Assembly: GCF_032854445.1 (NCBI RefSeq)
Contig: NC_088301.1
Span: 27,452,402-27,516,401, forward strand
Reading direction: 5' to 3'
DNA from: Liolophura sinensis
Taxonomy: Eukaryota > Mollusca > Polyplacophora > Chitonida > Chitonidae
DNA length: 64,000 nucleotides
Position numbers and translations under genes: made by a program. Positions 26,301-41,300 of the stretch are shown here, piece by piece; position 1 is the stretch's first letter; each line of letters opens with the position of its first letter. Below the pieces are notes generated by a model. That model saw nothing but the letters and a program-made list of their open reading frames with translations. It was not told where the DNA came from and did no database searches.

Positions 26301-29300
26301 CAATATAACATTCTTCAATGAAAGGCATGATCAACATCAGGCTGTGTCTCTTCCCATATTACCCAGAATTATGTCCCCAGGCTATCAAACTTCATACACA
26401 TAAACCAGATCAGCACTGTAGTGAGGGAGAGGTGAAATGCATTTGTCTTAATAGTGGGCCTAACAGCTTATATTCATAATGCAGGCAATAATGGAATGTG
26501 CAGTCGCTGTGAGTTCAAGTCCAGCTCATGCTGGCTTCCTCTCCGGCTGTACGTGGGAAGGTCTGCAACAACCTGCGGATGGTCATGGGCTTCCCCCGGG
26601 CTCTGCCCGGTTTTCTCCCACTATAATGCTGGCTGCCGTCGTATAAGTGAAATATTCTTGAGTGTGGCATAAAACACCAATCAAATAAATAAATAAAATA
26701 ATTGAATGAGAAAGTGAAATAATTGAATGGGGAAAGAAGCATCTTCACAAGCCCTTGATTGTCTTGAGTAGATTTGAAGGGTTTGGGGGGGGGGGGGGGG
26801 GGGGGCAGTGGATCCAAGAAAATGTACAGTGTATTATTTAAGCAGGAATCTTGTATAATTGTTCCACCATGAGGTGTAGGATTAAGAAGCAGTTTCAAAT
26901 CAAGCAGCTAAATTTTGGACAAAGGAACTATTGTGGTCTTGGTTGGTTGACCAACTTTAAAATACGACTAAGAGCTAGGTTGGTTCCATCTCATACTGAT
27001 AAGTGTATACTTGCATGGCACCTGTATGTGCAACTCTATGACATTCCAAAGAGTGACATAGAGGTATGAGACTTTGTATTAGTGAAAATAGGTTTACTGT
27101 TTCCATATATATACATGTATGTAAAGGTGCACAGGGTGGGTGGGGGGTGGGAATTGATTTATAGATGTAGTGGATGGATAAGTCAACTCTTCAGGTAAGT
27201 TTGACTGCATTTACCTGGGTGTCACAGAAAGCCGTAAGATCAAAGGCTTAACTTGAAAGGCTATTCATCTTGAGTTAATCAACAGGTAAAAAGGTAATTT
27301 AGGACTGGAATTAAACCCTGGTGAGACCACCTGTGGTGTGTACAATCTGCTTAGGATTAATTAAATAATGTTCCAATACGACAGCTGATTAACTTTTTTG
27401 ATCGAATGTTGGTTTGGAAGTTTGAAGTGGCAATTTTGTGGAGATGTTACAAGAAGCAATTTGATGGCAGCTGAATATTTTTACCAATCAAGCCAATTAA
27501 GCTGTATGACACAGATAATCAAGTCAATGTTACCTTTGTTATCTTTTTACAGATAAACTAAATTGATTAAATTGAATTTTGAGACAATCAAGGGAAGCAG
27601 TTAACTCACTTTAAATGTAGACAAGAAACGTTCGTTCTGCTTGATACAATTTTATATGGCGTGCAGTTTTATATAGTGTATATTTTACCTTGCCTAGTTT
27701 GTGGTTGCATTCATTTGGTGCTTAGAACAGAAATAGCGATTCATTGTGTGTAAGAGCTGATCAAGTATTCTGTATTTTGAAATGAGTTTAAAAAAAAAGT
27801 AATTGATTATGTAGATATTTTTGAAGAACACATGCAAGACAATGGTCTTTTTAGATTGAGGCCAGAACTTATCTAAAAGACTTGATTCTTCTTTTGATTA
27901 TGTTGAGGGTAAAATTCAGGCAAGAGACATTATATTGAGGGATAGCTAGAAGACAGACTGGGCTCTCTGGTTACAAGCTGCTCTCTGGTGGGGCTAGCAG
28001 GGACAATACTTCACCCGTGACCTTGCAAATAAACCCTTGTATCCCCTCTGTTGCCAGAAGGACTTCTCTCAAGCCTAGGGGTGAATAGATTGGTGTGTAG
28101 AGAAGTCCCCTGCCAAGGGACAGGGTTTTCACACATTCATGTCCATGTCAGGGTTGGGGCTGTTTATATTATGTGGGCTTCCTCTGTGCTTATTTACCCT
28201 GCTCTTACCTCTACAGGTAAGCAGCCAGGGGGAGGAGTTGTGAGGGGGGGAGGAGTTGTTGGGCGCTAGGTAGAGTGGAGCATGGAGTTGGGTGGAATCT
28301 CCCTGTGAAGGAGTAAAGTGTAGTGTTTTAAAGGGGTACATTAGCGCCTCCAACCATTCAGCAGCAAATGGCAAGATATTAATTTTACACAGATTAATCT
28401 TAAGTGCTGTCAAAACATGCTTAAATATACACGCTTAAAGCGTATTATTTCAGAATGGAGTTGCATGTACATATATTTCGGGCATTGACTGGGTCACACT
28501 TGCCTAATAAAGGTACATGTACCAAAGGCCTGCTGCATGTACCTTTTTCACCTTTTATTACATATTATTGAGGCTGGGTGTCATTTTAAAAGTATGAATG
28601 CAGGAGTACACATGAGGAAATAAGTGGCCCGTGATTACATAAATAACATTTCTTTGACTGAATGTGACAATTGGTTTCGTAATTCTGAAAGCCACAATGC
28701 AAGCTTTGCGGTAGATATAATGTATGTATGTATTCTTGATGTTGATTTAAATGAGTACCAAACAAATACGGGTAGTTTGAAGAAAAGAAACAAAAAAAAA
28801 AGAAAAGTAGATTTATGAGAACGTAATTAAGGTGAGAACTGTGTGTTCATTAATGACGTGTTAAAAATGGCCAGGTGAGCAGGGAGCCGGTTTAACGAGC
28901 TTTCTATGGAAATGAGGTCAGTGGTTGATAGATTCAGGTGAATCTCTTGTGCTAGGAGGCTCCAGCATCAGCCAGCTCTCTTTGATGATGGACCCCACTA
29001 GCTCCTTATCTGTTCTGACAGATGTAAATTACAAAGCTGCCAGTGACAGTGATTTACGCGTCCAAGTACCTTCAAATCCCCATGTGGTTGACATTGCCAT
29101 GTAATATGTATTTTCTAAAGTTGGTTTTGCTAGTATATGTGTATATGGTATTCTGACATGGTGTTTCAACTATGGCTCAGCGACTACCCAAGCTGACTGT
29201 TTTTTTACCTTATCAGTAGAAAGTTAAACTTTTAATGTCTTTAGAAATACCTAATGTTTGCCTTGTGTGGGATTAACCGGTGATGTGTGTGATATTTATT

Positions 29301-32300
29301 AAGATCACCTCTGAGCTTGATGGACAGCAGGTCAGAGATTGGAACATATAAGTACATAGTAAAAACACATTTTTTTGTGAGAGTCATTTAAATTATTATT
29401 TATGAGCTTCAAGTGAAAGGATGATTATTATTTGTGGAATTTTTCAAAGTTTATTCAGACTTCATAAAAATATAATTATTATAATAATATGATTAATAAT
29501 AATTCCATAATGAATACCAAATCACTTTTTGGCCATCGTGCAAAGGAGTGAGGGTGGGGTGAGGATAATAGATGGATGGGCTGATGTTTTCAGTGATGAA
29601 AAGCTTCGGCATCTTATTTGGTACTGTAATGACCTAAGACTGTTGGATTTATTTATTTATTTGATTGGTATCTGATTGATTGATTTGACGCCGTACTCAA
29701 GAATATTTCACTTATACGACGGCGGCCAGCATTATGGTGGGTGGAAACCGGGCACAGCCCACGAGGGAAACCCACAACCATCCGCAGGTTGCTGGAAGAC
29801 CTTTCCACGTACGGCCGGAGAGGAAGCCAGCATGAGCTGGACTTGAACTCACAGCAACCACATTGATGAGAGACTCTGAGGTCATTACGCTGTGCTAGCG
29901 AAGACTGTTGGAGTATTGCTACGTTTTGAAATGGTATTATTTTTTTGGTTTAATCATTACCATTCTTGTATTTGTTAATTTTTGCTATTTTTTTTTTTTA
30001 TTTACTTAATTTTTTTTTTTAATTTTTTTTTTTGTCTTTTGTTGGTTAATTCTGAAGGAGATCTTCTGGTCACTCTGGGCTGATCATCTGTGCTACAAGT
30101 TGTAGCCATATTGATTTAATTGTAAAAACTGACTTGTTTTCATAACTTGCCAGATACAAGGGTCAGTGCATTATGCGCTAAAGCCTATTGGAATAATAAC
30201 TGCTGTGAAATTGCATAACTTTTTACTGAGGCTGACCTAACCTTTTCAAGAAAAAAAATCAATATATATTGGGTTATTTTTGAGGCTAGCAAGGTTCAGC
30301 CAAGCTTAAACTTTTTACGTCTTTGGATTGCTAAACTTGTGCAGTGGTAAATGCCTTGGATGCTGTTGGTTTGTGGCCTGAGATTTGATAAACTGCAGAA
30401 CTGCAGGGTTGGCACACAGGGCTTTTGAGGTCTGGCTTTTGTGAAAAATTTTCGACTTTTTTTTTAGAGGCTGGAGGGGGTGGGAGGGCCACCACATACT
30501 TATAGCAGTAGCGGCTGTATTGTGGTATGGAGAGGCCCCATGACCTGCAGGAGAGCCAGTGAGAGGCCAAAGCACCCCCCACCCCTCCTTCCCCCTTCCC
30601 CAGCCTGTTCCTCACCCTGGCTTCTCTCATGGCTGTGCCAAGCAGACTTACACATGGGAAATCGTTCAGGAACCTTCCCTGCTTCACTTACTGTGGGAGC
30701 CTGGAAGATCCCTTGGTGTTCTATAGGTCATACCCCAGGGTAATGAGAGACTGCAAACAGAGGCCTGACAGCCGGTAAACCTGCTAAAAACCACAAGTCT
30801 CCCCCCTAACACATTTCTCTGTCTTAGCTGTACCTTCATATCCAACTTGCCCAAATATCAGTCTCTGTACTCTTTGCATTTTTTTTTACAGTATTTAACA
30901 GCAGAGCATTGTTTAATTTCAATTCCCATGTAAGCTGTGTTTTCTCCTAATACCTTATCAGAACAGGAGTTGTGGGTTACTTGTGGGTTACTTGTGGGTG
31001 AATTCGGTGGTTTACAGCACTACTTCTCCTATCCCCTCCACCAATCTTCTTCCACCTCCATCCCCTCAATAGTTTTTGCCGCAAAAACACAGCTCAGTGT
31101 TGTTTTTTACTTTGAGCCAGAACTGGTGTTTACCCTAATTTGTCAGAATAAAATTTAGGTATAGCATATCCCTGAAAAAACTTGCCAGCGTTGTTTTAGA
31201 TGTAACCATATACAGGCCAGTCTTGAAAGGGCAGTGTGGTTTCCAACATACCCTGTTTTTCTTCAATCATTTAGCATATGAAAGAGCCACTTTCACTGCA
31301 AATTAATGCACATTTTTAATTTGATTTTGGAGACAAAACTACGTTGGTTGGATTGGCCTATTTCTGGTCTTCAGAAAATTATAATTTTATCAGTCTACAA
31401 AGAGTGATGTCTTCAGAATATGCTTGAATGAGAACCTTTCAAACGTGCCAAAAGTTTGAAGAATTACATTAAGCATATTGACCAACATTATGATAGAGCT
31501 GTGAGGACTTTGTAAATGGTTATCTCCCTTTGTGATCAGTCTTCTTTTGTTGTTACTTAAGGTGCAGAAGTGAAAGGAAAATAAACAGAAATTAAGATCA
31601 TGTTTTAGGGAAATCTAATTGTATTGGAATCATATAGGTTGGGTTATTTTAGGAATACAGTTAATTTCTGTGTTTACTTTGAGTAGTTTGAAGCTGTCTC
31701 ACAAAAAATCTTTACTCTTTTAACTTTCACTCATTATTACCATAATAGTGTGAAATCCAAAATTATGCTGACACCCAATATTCATGTCTCTGCTTTGGTG
31801 TTTCAGCCTCCAAACATTGGAGAGCAGCTAACCAATGGCTGTCAAGGATTTGCCACCAAGTACATGAACTGGCCAGAAGAACTAATTGTTGCTGGTGTTC
31901 GCAAGAGCAGGAATGGCCAGATTATCAAGTAAGATTTGCATTTCTCTTTTTAATCAAAGTTGGCCTCGAAAAGAGAATTTAGAGATGCTCTCTGTGTTCG
32001 TGAAACTTTCTTGCCAATGGTTGGTGGTTTCTTCCATATGAATGAGTGGAAAATGTGGCATTGAGTGTAAGTAAGTAAGTAAATAAATAAGTAAATTTAG
32101 TGAAATAATCTTTGTCAGTTTATCCGTAATTGTTTATGTAGGCCTAACTAGCTTGTCCACTAGTCCCTTTATGAAATTTGTGTCAAGATGGGACTATTTT
32201 TCCTACATGTTTGCTTTCATGACCATGTTGACCTCACACCATATAACTGGTTTAATCTGGTAATCTTGCATAAACTGTGGTGGGGCTGTTGGAGAACAAC

Positions 32301-35300
32301 TGTAAGACATTTCTGCGGTTACCAAGTGGTGTTTTGACGGAGAGAAAATCAGACAGAATGTAAACCAAAGTGGTTTAGTTGCAAGGTGAACTTTGCTACC
32401 TCTCTAACCAGTAAAAAAAAAACAAAAAAACTCAAAGAGCATTTAGGGCTGGTGGATAGAAATTGCTTAGTACTTGTTAATTTAGCCAGATATGACAACA
32501 TGCCAGTAATTAACTTTCTGTTACTGGCCAAAAACTTGAAGTTCTTGTAAACCAAGGCCTTTTTTTTTTTTTTTTTTTTGCTCCTCAAAAGAGTTGGACG
32601 GCTCCGCTCTCATTTGATCAGGCATAATATAAACATCTGTGCGTAGAAACCCTCTTGTCTGGAAGTGGCACAAAGCCAATCTCTGGTGTAGAGACTTCAT
32701 CCAAAAACTGAATCAAAACACTGAATGTCTGGATGCTGAAGGTGAAAGGCCATAAAAGTGAAAAATCTTTGCTTTGGGCTACTTAGAAATGTCAAAATAT
32801 CAATACGTTTTCGGAGGCTTTTCTCAAATGGTGTTTCTGTGTGTATTTACATTTCTGGTCTCTGTGTGTGGTCCATTTACTGGCTGCTGCCCAATCTGCC
32901 TGTCTGCAGGACTCGACATTCCTTGGGTGCATCCGCAGGCCAGCTTACCATACCATATACTCCATACTACCTACACACCAGACTTCTAATCAGGCACCAC
33001 TGAAATAACATTAGGAAATACTTAACTGGGCTCTGGTATGGACCAGTGGACCAATCACTTCATTGCATCGGACATATTTCTTTTTTTTTTTTTTAATCAA
33101 TACCAGTAAAAATTGTGGGGTTATTACTTTGAAAAATCTGATCTATTGGATAAATTTAAAGTTTAATAAAATTAAAATAAATAATTGGGAACCAAATGAT
33201 CTCTCTGCTAGTTCAAAACCATCGCATGTTGATAATTTTAAATGAAATCTATCAAGTCTTGTTAATGTATACTTGTGCCATCTTCCAGAACCCTAGCCAA
33301 ATGAATATTCATATTTACTCAAAAATGACAGTTTTCATTCCATTTCCTGTGTAAGTAGCTAATACCTTATAGTAGTTATTGCACATGTACAACAACTTTC
33401 ATTGAGTCCTGTGCAATAACCATCTTTTAGCCATGTGCAATAATCATCTTTTAGCCATGTGCAATAACCTTCTTTTAGCCATGTGCAATAACCTTCTTTT
33501 AGCCATGTGCAATAACCTTCTTTTAGCCATGTGCAATAACCTTCTTTTAGCCACGTGCAATAACCTTCTTTTAGCCATGTGCAATTTATTTACATATGCC
33601 TAAGAACTTTCTGTATGACATAGAGAACAGAAGTTTTATTTCAAAGCAAATGATTTCTAGGTTCTTTTACCAGCAGTGGAGACTTGAGAATACATTATGA
33701 CCTTGTGTTTCTGAAAGATATGGCAGACTCTAAAGTGTGTTGTTAGTTTAGCAAAACTTGATATTCTTTCATTTTCCAATTCCGCCGTTTTAGGGCTCAT
33801 TTACTTTTAAAATTGGTTGACTTTGCCTGGGCTGATGATGTAATGGAGTTTTTGCCTCGTTAGCTTCGGCTGACCTATCTAGAGAAGATTTAGTTGATGT
33901 TTTGGGTTTCTCTAGCCTGGAGGCCAAAGCAGGGAAGGACCAGCGAATCATTTCTTTTAGACTAATGTCAAATCCTCATAAGAACCAAACTCAAGCTTAG
34001 AAATTCTTTCTTCACTTTTGGATCCTGGCACGAGTTGTAATGATATTTAAATTTGTATAATCGGATACTTGTTTGTTCTATGAGCAAAGCCACTGAAGGC
34101 TGTGTTACATCCTAAACTGATTGTGTGGTGTATTTCTATGTGTGAAAGCTTTGACTTTTTGGCCAGGAAAGAAGAATAGCAGAAATTTTAATAGCTGCAA
34201 TGATATCAGAATATATACAGAATGTCCATGCATTTTGAAAAAAAAAATCCATTAAAGGAGGTTTATTTAGACACAACAATATGTGGAGATTTCTAAGTCT
34301 TTTGTAAAAGCTACATGATTATTTTAGGTATGCAAGTAACAAAGGTCATCAAATTCATTTCTTGTCATGATGATAGATCACCTGTAATTAGTAAGAAAGG
34401 TGTGTTAGCAAAGGAAAAAAAAACAACAAAGTGGAATGAGTGCCCTAGTTAGGATTTGAACCGCTGTACCCTGCATTTATTAAGATTCTTTATTGACCGG
34501 TTAATGGTGTTCATGTACGTATTGGTTTTGGAGAATCGTCATGGATACTTCATAAAGCAAAAGTGATCATGTTTGCAAATAATGAGTTTGACACCGTTTC
34601 ATTGGCTGGTGTTTTTTGCTCACAACAAATTCAAGCCAAGGCAAAGATCAATCCCCAGTTGCATTTCTAAGACTTGTACTGTTAAATTTGACATGCTTTA
34701 AAAAATATGTATGTCTTCTGTCAGGGCTGAGGCATTACAGTCAGTGGTTCTGTTGATGGGGGAGAAGGATTTCTTTGAGTATTATCAAGAAGATTACAAA
34801 GTCCACAATTTGGACTGGACGCAGAACTCAGCCAAAGAAATCTTGCAGACCTGGCAACGAAAATTCACAGAGGTAAGTTTTTTTTTTTTTTTTTTTTTAA
34901 ATTCTTTTTCATAAATGTAATTTTTTTTTAAATAATTCAAATTCTTTCTTACTCTTGCTCTTCTAAGAAAATCAAAAAATTTGTTAATTTGACCGTAAAA
35001 TTAACCCTACCACAGCACGTTAAAGTGAAATATACATTGCACGATTCTTTCTCCACTCAGAAAATCAACCAGGTGACAAATATAACCTCCAGCGATCAAG
35101 TTCGTGCATTTTCAACGATGTCACTGGTGGATTTACTTGGGGAGTTTTCGAGCGTTAGCGTGGTCAGAGTTGCACTGGGATACGTTCTAATGGTATGTGT
35201 ACAAATTTACCTATGTATTTAAATTTTGATTCAAAATTTTCGATTTTACTCCGTTTATTCAATTTAATTGAATATGAGACTGTTCTGTTTGTGATGTACG

Positions 35301-38300
35301 TGTAATTGGAAATGTTGTCCTCTATATGCAACCAGTATGATTCAGACAAAAGGATTTATAATGGATAATTTTAATATTAATTTGTTATTCATTCATCTCC
35401 TATAATTATGATTTATTCATGAACCTTACAAAATAAATAATATTAATGGTATGGAATAATATGTGCTGTCTTATGTCTATGTACATGTTCTCTACATGAA
35501 TATGTGTTGTTTTCTTCTTCAGGTGGTTTACGCATGTGTTAGTTTGTTGCGATGGAATGATGCCGTCAACTCTCAGAGTACCGTGGGTATTTTGGGCGTC
35601 CTCTTGGTAGCACTGTCTGTGGCCGCAGGACTGGGCATGTGCTCTGCCCTGGGAATTTCCTTCAACGCTTCAACCACACAGGTGAGTTAAGTAATGTTAC
35701 CTTCGAACCATTCGTCTCTTTGATGTCAGAATCAGGACAGGTGAAAGTCATTTTGTGATTTAGTCCAACAACAGGAAAGTTCAATTGGAGCATTTTTTTG
35801 TCCTCTAATTGTTGTACACATTGTTAGATATTGAATGAAACTTACAACTCCTGATGACACAGTAGAGAAATAACAGCTCGAATATGTTATGATGAAAGGA
35901 GGTATGTAATTGTACGTTTCATTTTCACAATTGAACCCTGGTTTGTGTTCAACTATCATCTGTGGGCTTCAAATGGTTATTGAGCTTCTTTCTCCTTAAA
36001 CAGCCTTGCTGTTTTATAAATACAATGAGAGCCACTATATTTTACTTGTTTTCCATTCTGTCAGAGCATCTGTGTCAGAATAGAAGTCAGATATTGTGAG
36101 ATGTTTAGTCTTTTTTCCTGTGATGCCATTATGCTGTAAAACAAAAACAAAAAAAAAAGATGTGATTTACTTTATCTTCGGATAAATCATTGGATAAAAC
36201 ATTCAAGGTGTTTCAGTTCATCACTTCTTTTCGTCAGGTAACTGTTACGTCCTTGTAGACAAAACAGTAATAAGGGCATAAATTCACTGAGACAGAGGTG
36301 CAGTTTTTACAGCTGTTTGAAAGCTTTCTTATCAAGGCTGAATTTGACCACAGGCCCTGTGTTGGCGTTTTGAATGGGTTTAATTTGGTTGATAGACAAC
36401 CATGAATTATTCCTCATATTAACACGTAATGATATTCACTTTAAAAAAAAAAAAAAAATTAAGTGCGTCGAGGAGATTGTGGAATACATCAGTTGTCGTT
36501 GTCAAGTTAGAGGTGTGTCATGGCCTGGTAACAGCTCTGTCTGTCTTACGTAGTTAATTAGCTGGAGGGGAAAGACCACCCACAGATCAGTTATTTAACT
36601 ATCTTTAATGTCTCTGCAAGTGGGCTTTATCTTAGCAGACAGGCTTTTTTAGAGGCAGTCCTCATTAGCATATTATCCCCTACCTTCATTTTCTCGGCCT
36701 CTTCCTGTTATAGCTGTGTTAATCCAGTGGCCTCATTCCATCTCATTATTTTGATAAGTTTGGCAAATGTGCAGTGATATATTTTAGATGGCTGAGGTGT
36801 GCTATCCTGTGACCATACGCAATAAAACAAATTCATTATAACCATGTGAAAAGCTAGTTTATCAAAAAACTGACCAACCAGCCAACTGATTGACGGACCA
36901 ACAGAACAGCCAACATATTAATCAGTCAGTCAGTCGAGCGATTAAGGTAAAAATCATTGAGATGCTTGGAACAGTTGGGACATGGGATGCACTTGTTGCT
37001 AGAAGGTGCAGAAGGTAAAATTCCATACTTGTATGCAAGTGGGAAAACAAAAGCGAACATCTAAACTGACAAAAAAAATGAAGTTTAACTATAAAGTAAA
37101 AAAAAAAGAATTATTTTCCTGGAATTATGTAGATTTTCAACTGGACTCTACTATATAGTTTATAACTGTAGAATGTAAGTGTTTGTCAAATGACAACATG
37201 GGACAGACAATGCATTGGAAGAAATGTTTAGAATTTCAGGCTGTTGGGGTAGATGTTGGCAGATATTTCAGTCCATGTTCTATCTACTACCATACCCCCA
37301 GGCTGATTATGACTGTCTTGTAATTGAGGTGGCTCCTTTACTGTGGATCTTCTGTTTTAATTGCCCCTAGGGTGTTGGCAGTAGACATTGTGTGTGTGTG
37401 TGTGTGTGACTAGAAAGCTGCTGGCTGTACAGTGTGATGTGCTATTAATGAAGGCGAGCCAAGGCTAAGTGCTATGAGTGAGAAGCCAGCTCTGCTATGG
37501 TTTTCTCCTTGACTTCTTAGGTGGTCTGACTCTGTACTCTCTAGTATACCTCCGGTCTCGAGCTTTTAGCCTCTAGATGAATGCTGGCTCAACGTACGCT
37601 TTCTGCAATCTAAATTACGCAAAAAATACAGGCAAAGAGAGGAAATGGCGTAAACAAATTTCTGGGCCCGTTTCTGGCTGCAGATAAGCCCAGTTCACCA
37701 AATGATTGTAAGTGAAAATGAGAAAAACTGCTAAAATGTGACTTGCTTTTATACACTTTTACTATAATACTGTGTCTTTTTCTGACGTGTCATTTTTTTA
37801 GTTTTTTTTTTATGTGTTTGTGTATGTATACTTATATGTATGAACAGTGTCTAGACTGGAAATGAATTCTGAGCGGATGTACTAATTTTGTGTGTTCACT
37901 CTAATACTGCATGAACGGGTGAAACAAAATGATTAAGGAATTGTTTAAAAGTATATGAAAGATGAAGTCATACTAGTCAACTATTTTAGCAATGTTAGCC
38001 ATGTCATAGTACATCATAAATAGAGTTTTTGTCCAGACAGATGGGCTGCTCTTTCATACACTTATGCAAGGAGCAGATAGGAATTTTTGAGAGATCATTT
38101 ATTTTTAAGTTGGCCATATGCGAAAGCAGTGATAGAAAAAAAAAAGGGTAGTTTTAGGAAATGAATTGCTTGCCTGTCTAAAATTGTCCAAAAAAAAAAA
38201 AAAAAATGCAATTGGACAGTGGAGATCATGCATAGGCTTTGATTCAGCCAGACTGCTTTCTGACTATGCAAATTAAGGCAAGTTCCCCTGCCCTCTATAC

Positions 38301-41300
38301 TTAAGCCCCTCTTCTGTGGCTTAGGGTTTGCGGTCTTAGCTCAAGCCGTCAAAGGACCCTGCTAACCAGGAAACAAAGTGGGCACACTTTGAAGGGGGCG
38401 ATGCCTGTGTGTGGTGCCTGGTCTGTATGTGTGGTGTGTTAAGACTGTGTGGTGTGTTAAGACTGCGTTCTCTCACTCTATCACTATGTAAGTCAGATGG
38501 CCAGTTTACACAAATCAGACTCAGTAAGCTGATGTACTCTATATTCATTAGATTACTTATTCTAATTACTGGTAAGCATTTACATAATATGTAGAAATCG
38601 TGGTCATCAATTCAGTTATTAATAATTTCTTAATTACAATGTGATAATTAATCTATTCCCACTTTGAGTATGTCTGACAGCGTGACTGAAGGGATATTTG
38701 AAACTTTATTTGAATTCAGATGATACCCAGTTTGATGACTTTGATCAGGAGTTTTTTTTTTTTGTCATTTTTTTTTTTTTTTGATAGCCAATCAGACTTT
38801 TTAATGCAAATCTGCTTTAACAGCTTCATGAGTTAGTACATGAATGCTAAGCAAAATTACTTATAAATTAGAGGGTATATATTTCATATGTTTTGTCAAA
38901 CCATTTTGTCCATCAAAGTTGAATTAATTCTGTGGGGTGGGGGAACTAATTGCCATATTTATATGTAAACCAGGTAAAGTGAGTACTGGTACTGCACATC
39001 AAATGTGAACCCTGTATCTTAGAAGTATGTTCTATATATCCCCGTCTTTGATTGTCTGGGTTTAATTGAATCAGGTCAAATGTGAACATGTAGATTTGGC
39101 TATGTTTTCCACATTACATAAGAGAGCAACAGAAGGTAAAACTTGTCAGGTGTTTTTTTTTATTAGCTGCTGTGATAAGTGATAAATACTAATACAGCGT
39201 GTGCGGGTAAAGGTGAACCATGGTACATAGATCTATAGTTATGGTATCATCCATTATTGAGCGATAGGCTCAGCTGGTTATATGAAAGCTATAAGAACAC
39301 TTCATCGTGACGGCTGGCAGTGTACAGTTGGCGCAGTGAAATAGCCAAATGAGTAATGAGCAGTTTTTGTGGAGGGTTTGTAAAGCTTTGCTACCTAGTG
39401 AACGAGACACACTTTTCTTTGATCTTTTCAAAGTTTTTGAATGACAAATGTAATCAATCAAATTCAAATGTTAGTTTTATCAGACTTCTTTTTAAACTTT
39501 TTTTCTTTTATGTCTAACTGTTGCTTAGACTTGTACGTGGCTTATTGATATATTGTTTTATGCATGAACCTTTGGAAAAATGGATTTTGAATTGCCAAAG
39601 ATTCATGAAATAAAATGATTCAAAAAGTTTAGAATTACACTTGTACATGTATTTGGCACAGTGTTTTTCACCGGTGGCCAGTGTAATAATCAGTCATCAG
39701 TTGTGATTTCAGAATTTATTATGACCTGAATTTTTACAGTTGAACCTTAACTGTTTTAAATGTATTAAAATGAGATATTTTCATGAGGTAGAAATATGAA
39801 ATATTCTTTTCAGAAAAAAAAAATGGATAGGTATTTTGTAAAGATGTATAACACACTGAGAAGATGTTAATAGTAAGAATGAAACTCTAAGTTGACCTAT
39901 TCAGAAATTCAGAGAACTTAAGAAACCTGAAAAAGAATCAAGTGACCAGGTATGTAAGTTCTGGGGCTTTAGGGTTGACAGCCATTATGGCCATATAGTG
40001 TGCTGGAAGTCTGAGTCATTTTGTTGGCCATTTGCCGTGTGATTTGGCCTGTGATCTGCTGTCAGCTCATCTGGTGGGTTTTGTGGTAAACAGCTGCTGA
40101 GTGCTGGACTGTGTTTAGTTGTACCAGTTGATACTCACAGATAGCACTGCCTGGGTGGCCCAACTGATCCTATCTGTAGCTCTAATTACCTCCCTTCTGT
40201 CATACTCCACAGCCAAAAACAGCAAACTAAATCTCTGCCATGCCAACCTCCAAATCAGGGAATCCCACAGCTACTACACATATCATCTCTGCTGACATGA
40301 CATGACCGTGATTAAATCACAGAAATAATGAATGAGTTGAGCATTATAAGGCGCTTGAATTAGTTTTTGATACTTGGTTTTTGATGAGTTATGTTGGCAC
40401 GTGTGTTTATGAAGGGAGGTAACAATATTTTTAGCTCACCTGTACAAAGTGCATGCATAACTAATGTCATACCATAATCGTTGCCGTCCAAAAAAATTGA
40501 AAGCAGTGTTAAGGTAAATGTTAGTGATGCTGTATGTATTGAACGAAGTTTTTGCGTACATGTAGATTGTTCCATCCTTGTGGCTCTGCATGTGTATTAA
40601 TTTCGTAAATTACCAAATTCATGACCTCCACATCTGTTTTGTGTATTAGAATCGATTCTTTGGTAAATAGTCGAGTCATTTATGTATTGAGCTGAAGTTT
40701 TGCATTTATGTGTCTCCTATAGTGGGCAATCTAAGTTGAAAATTTTCAAGCGACCTTTTGGTCAGTTCAGTAGAGTGTAAAATGGCGGACAGAGATGGCT
40801 GTGACAGACTAGTCATAATTGTTGTCAGCTCACCATCACAATTAAGACACTTAAACCATATTCATGCCTCATAACCCCAATCAGAAGCATTCTCTCTGTA
40901 TTTTATCACATATTTTTGTGAAATGACACTGATGAGCTTCACCCTTAAGAGCACTGATAATGTTGACTGGTGCTACCTATCACTTGGTTGGGAGGTGGGG
41001 AGGGGGTTAGGATGTATGGGGAGGGGGGGGATAGAGGTACTTGAGGGTGGAGGTGAAGAAGAAGGACAGAAATGTGGGATCCTCTAGGGCTTTAGCTGTA
41101 GGGGCGGTAAACATCCAGGATGAAAGCTTTAATCTTATCCTGTACCACAGGTTCACTGGTATTCACATCTGGTTGCAGTTTGACTGGTATTGGGTATATA
41201 TGTACACAGAGCTAGTTCAAATGGGGCAGTTTTAGTGATTGCTTCTACAGCCTTTTCTCCCTGGTTATAAAACCTGGGTTAGTGTATACACCCTCCCTGA

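Larger units (their letters stand above)
26089..31806 (+). other. ptch: ptch intron (exon 5-6)
   Basis: 5.7 kb with two family-A SINEs (26495-26699 and 29648-29900) and a G run of about 20 at 26786-26807. The rest shows no gene. Confidence 0.85.

Noticed and set aside
33410-33585. Regular repeats that could suggest a CRISPR array
   Set aside because: Units are head-to-tail without unique spacers, and the DNA is clearly from an animal with introns.
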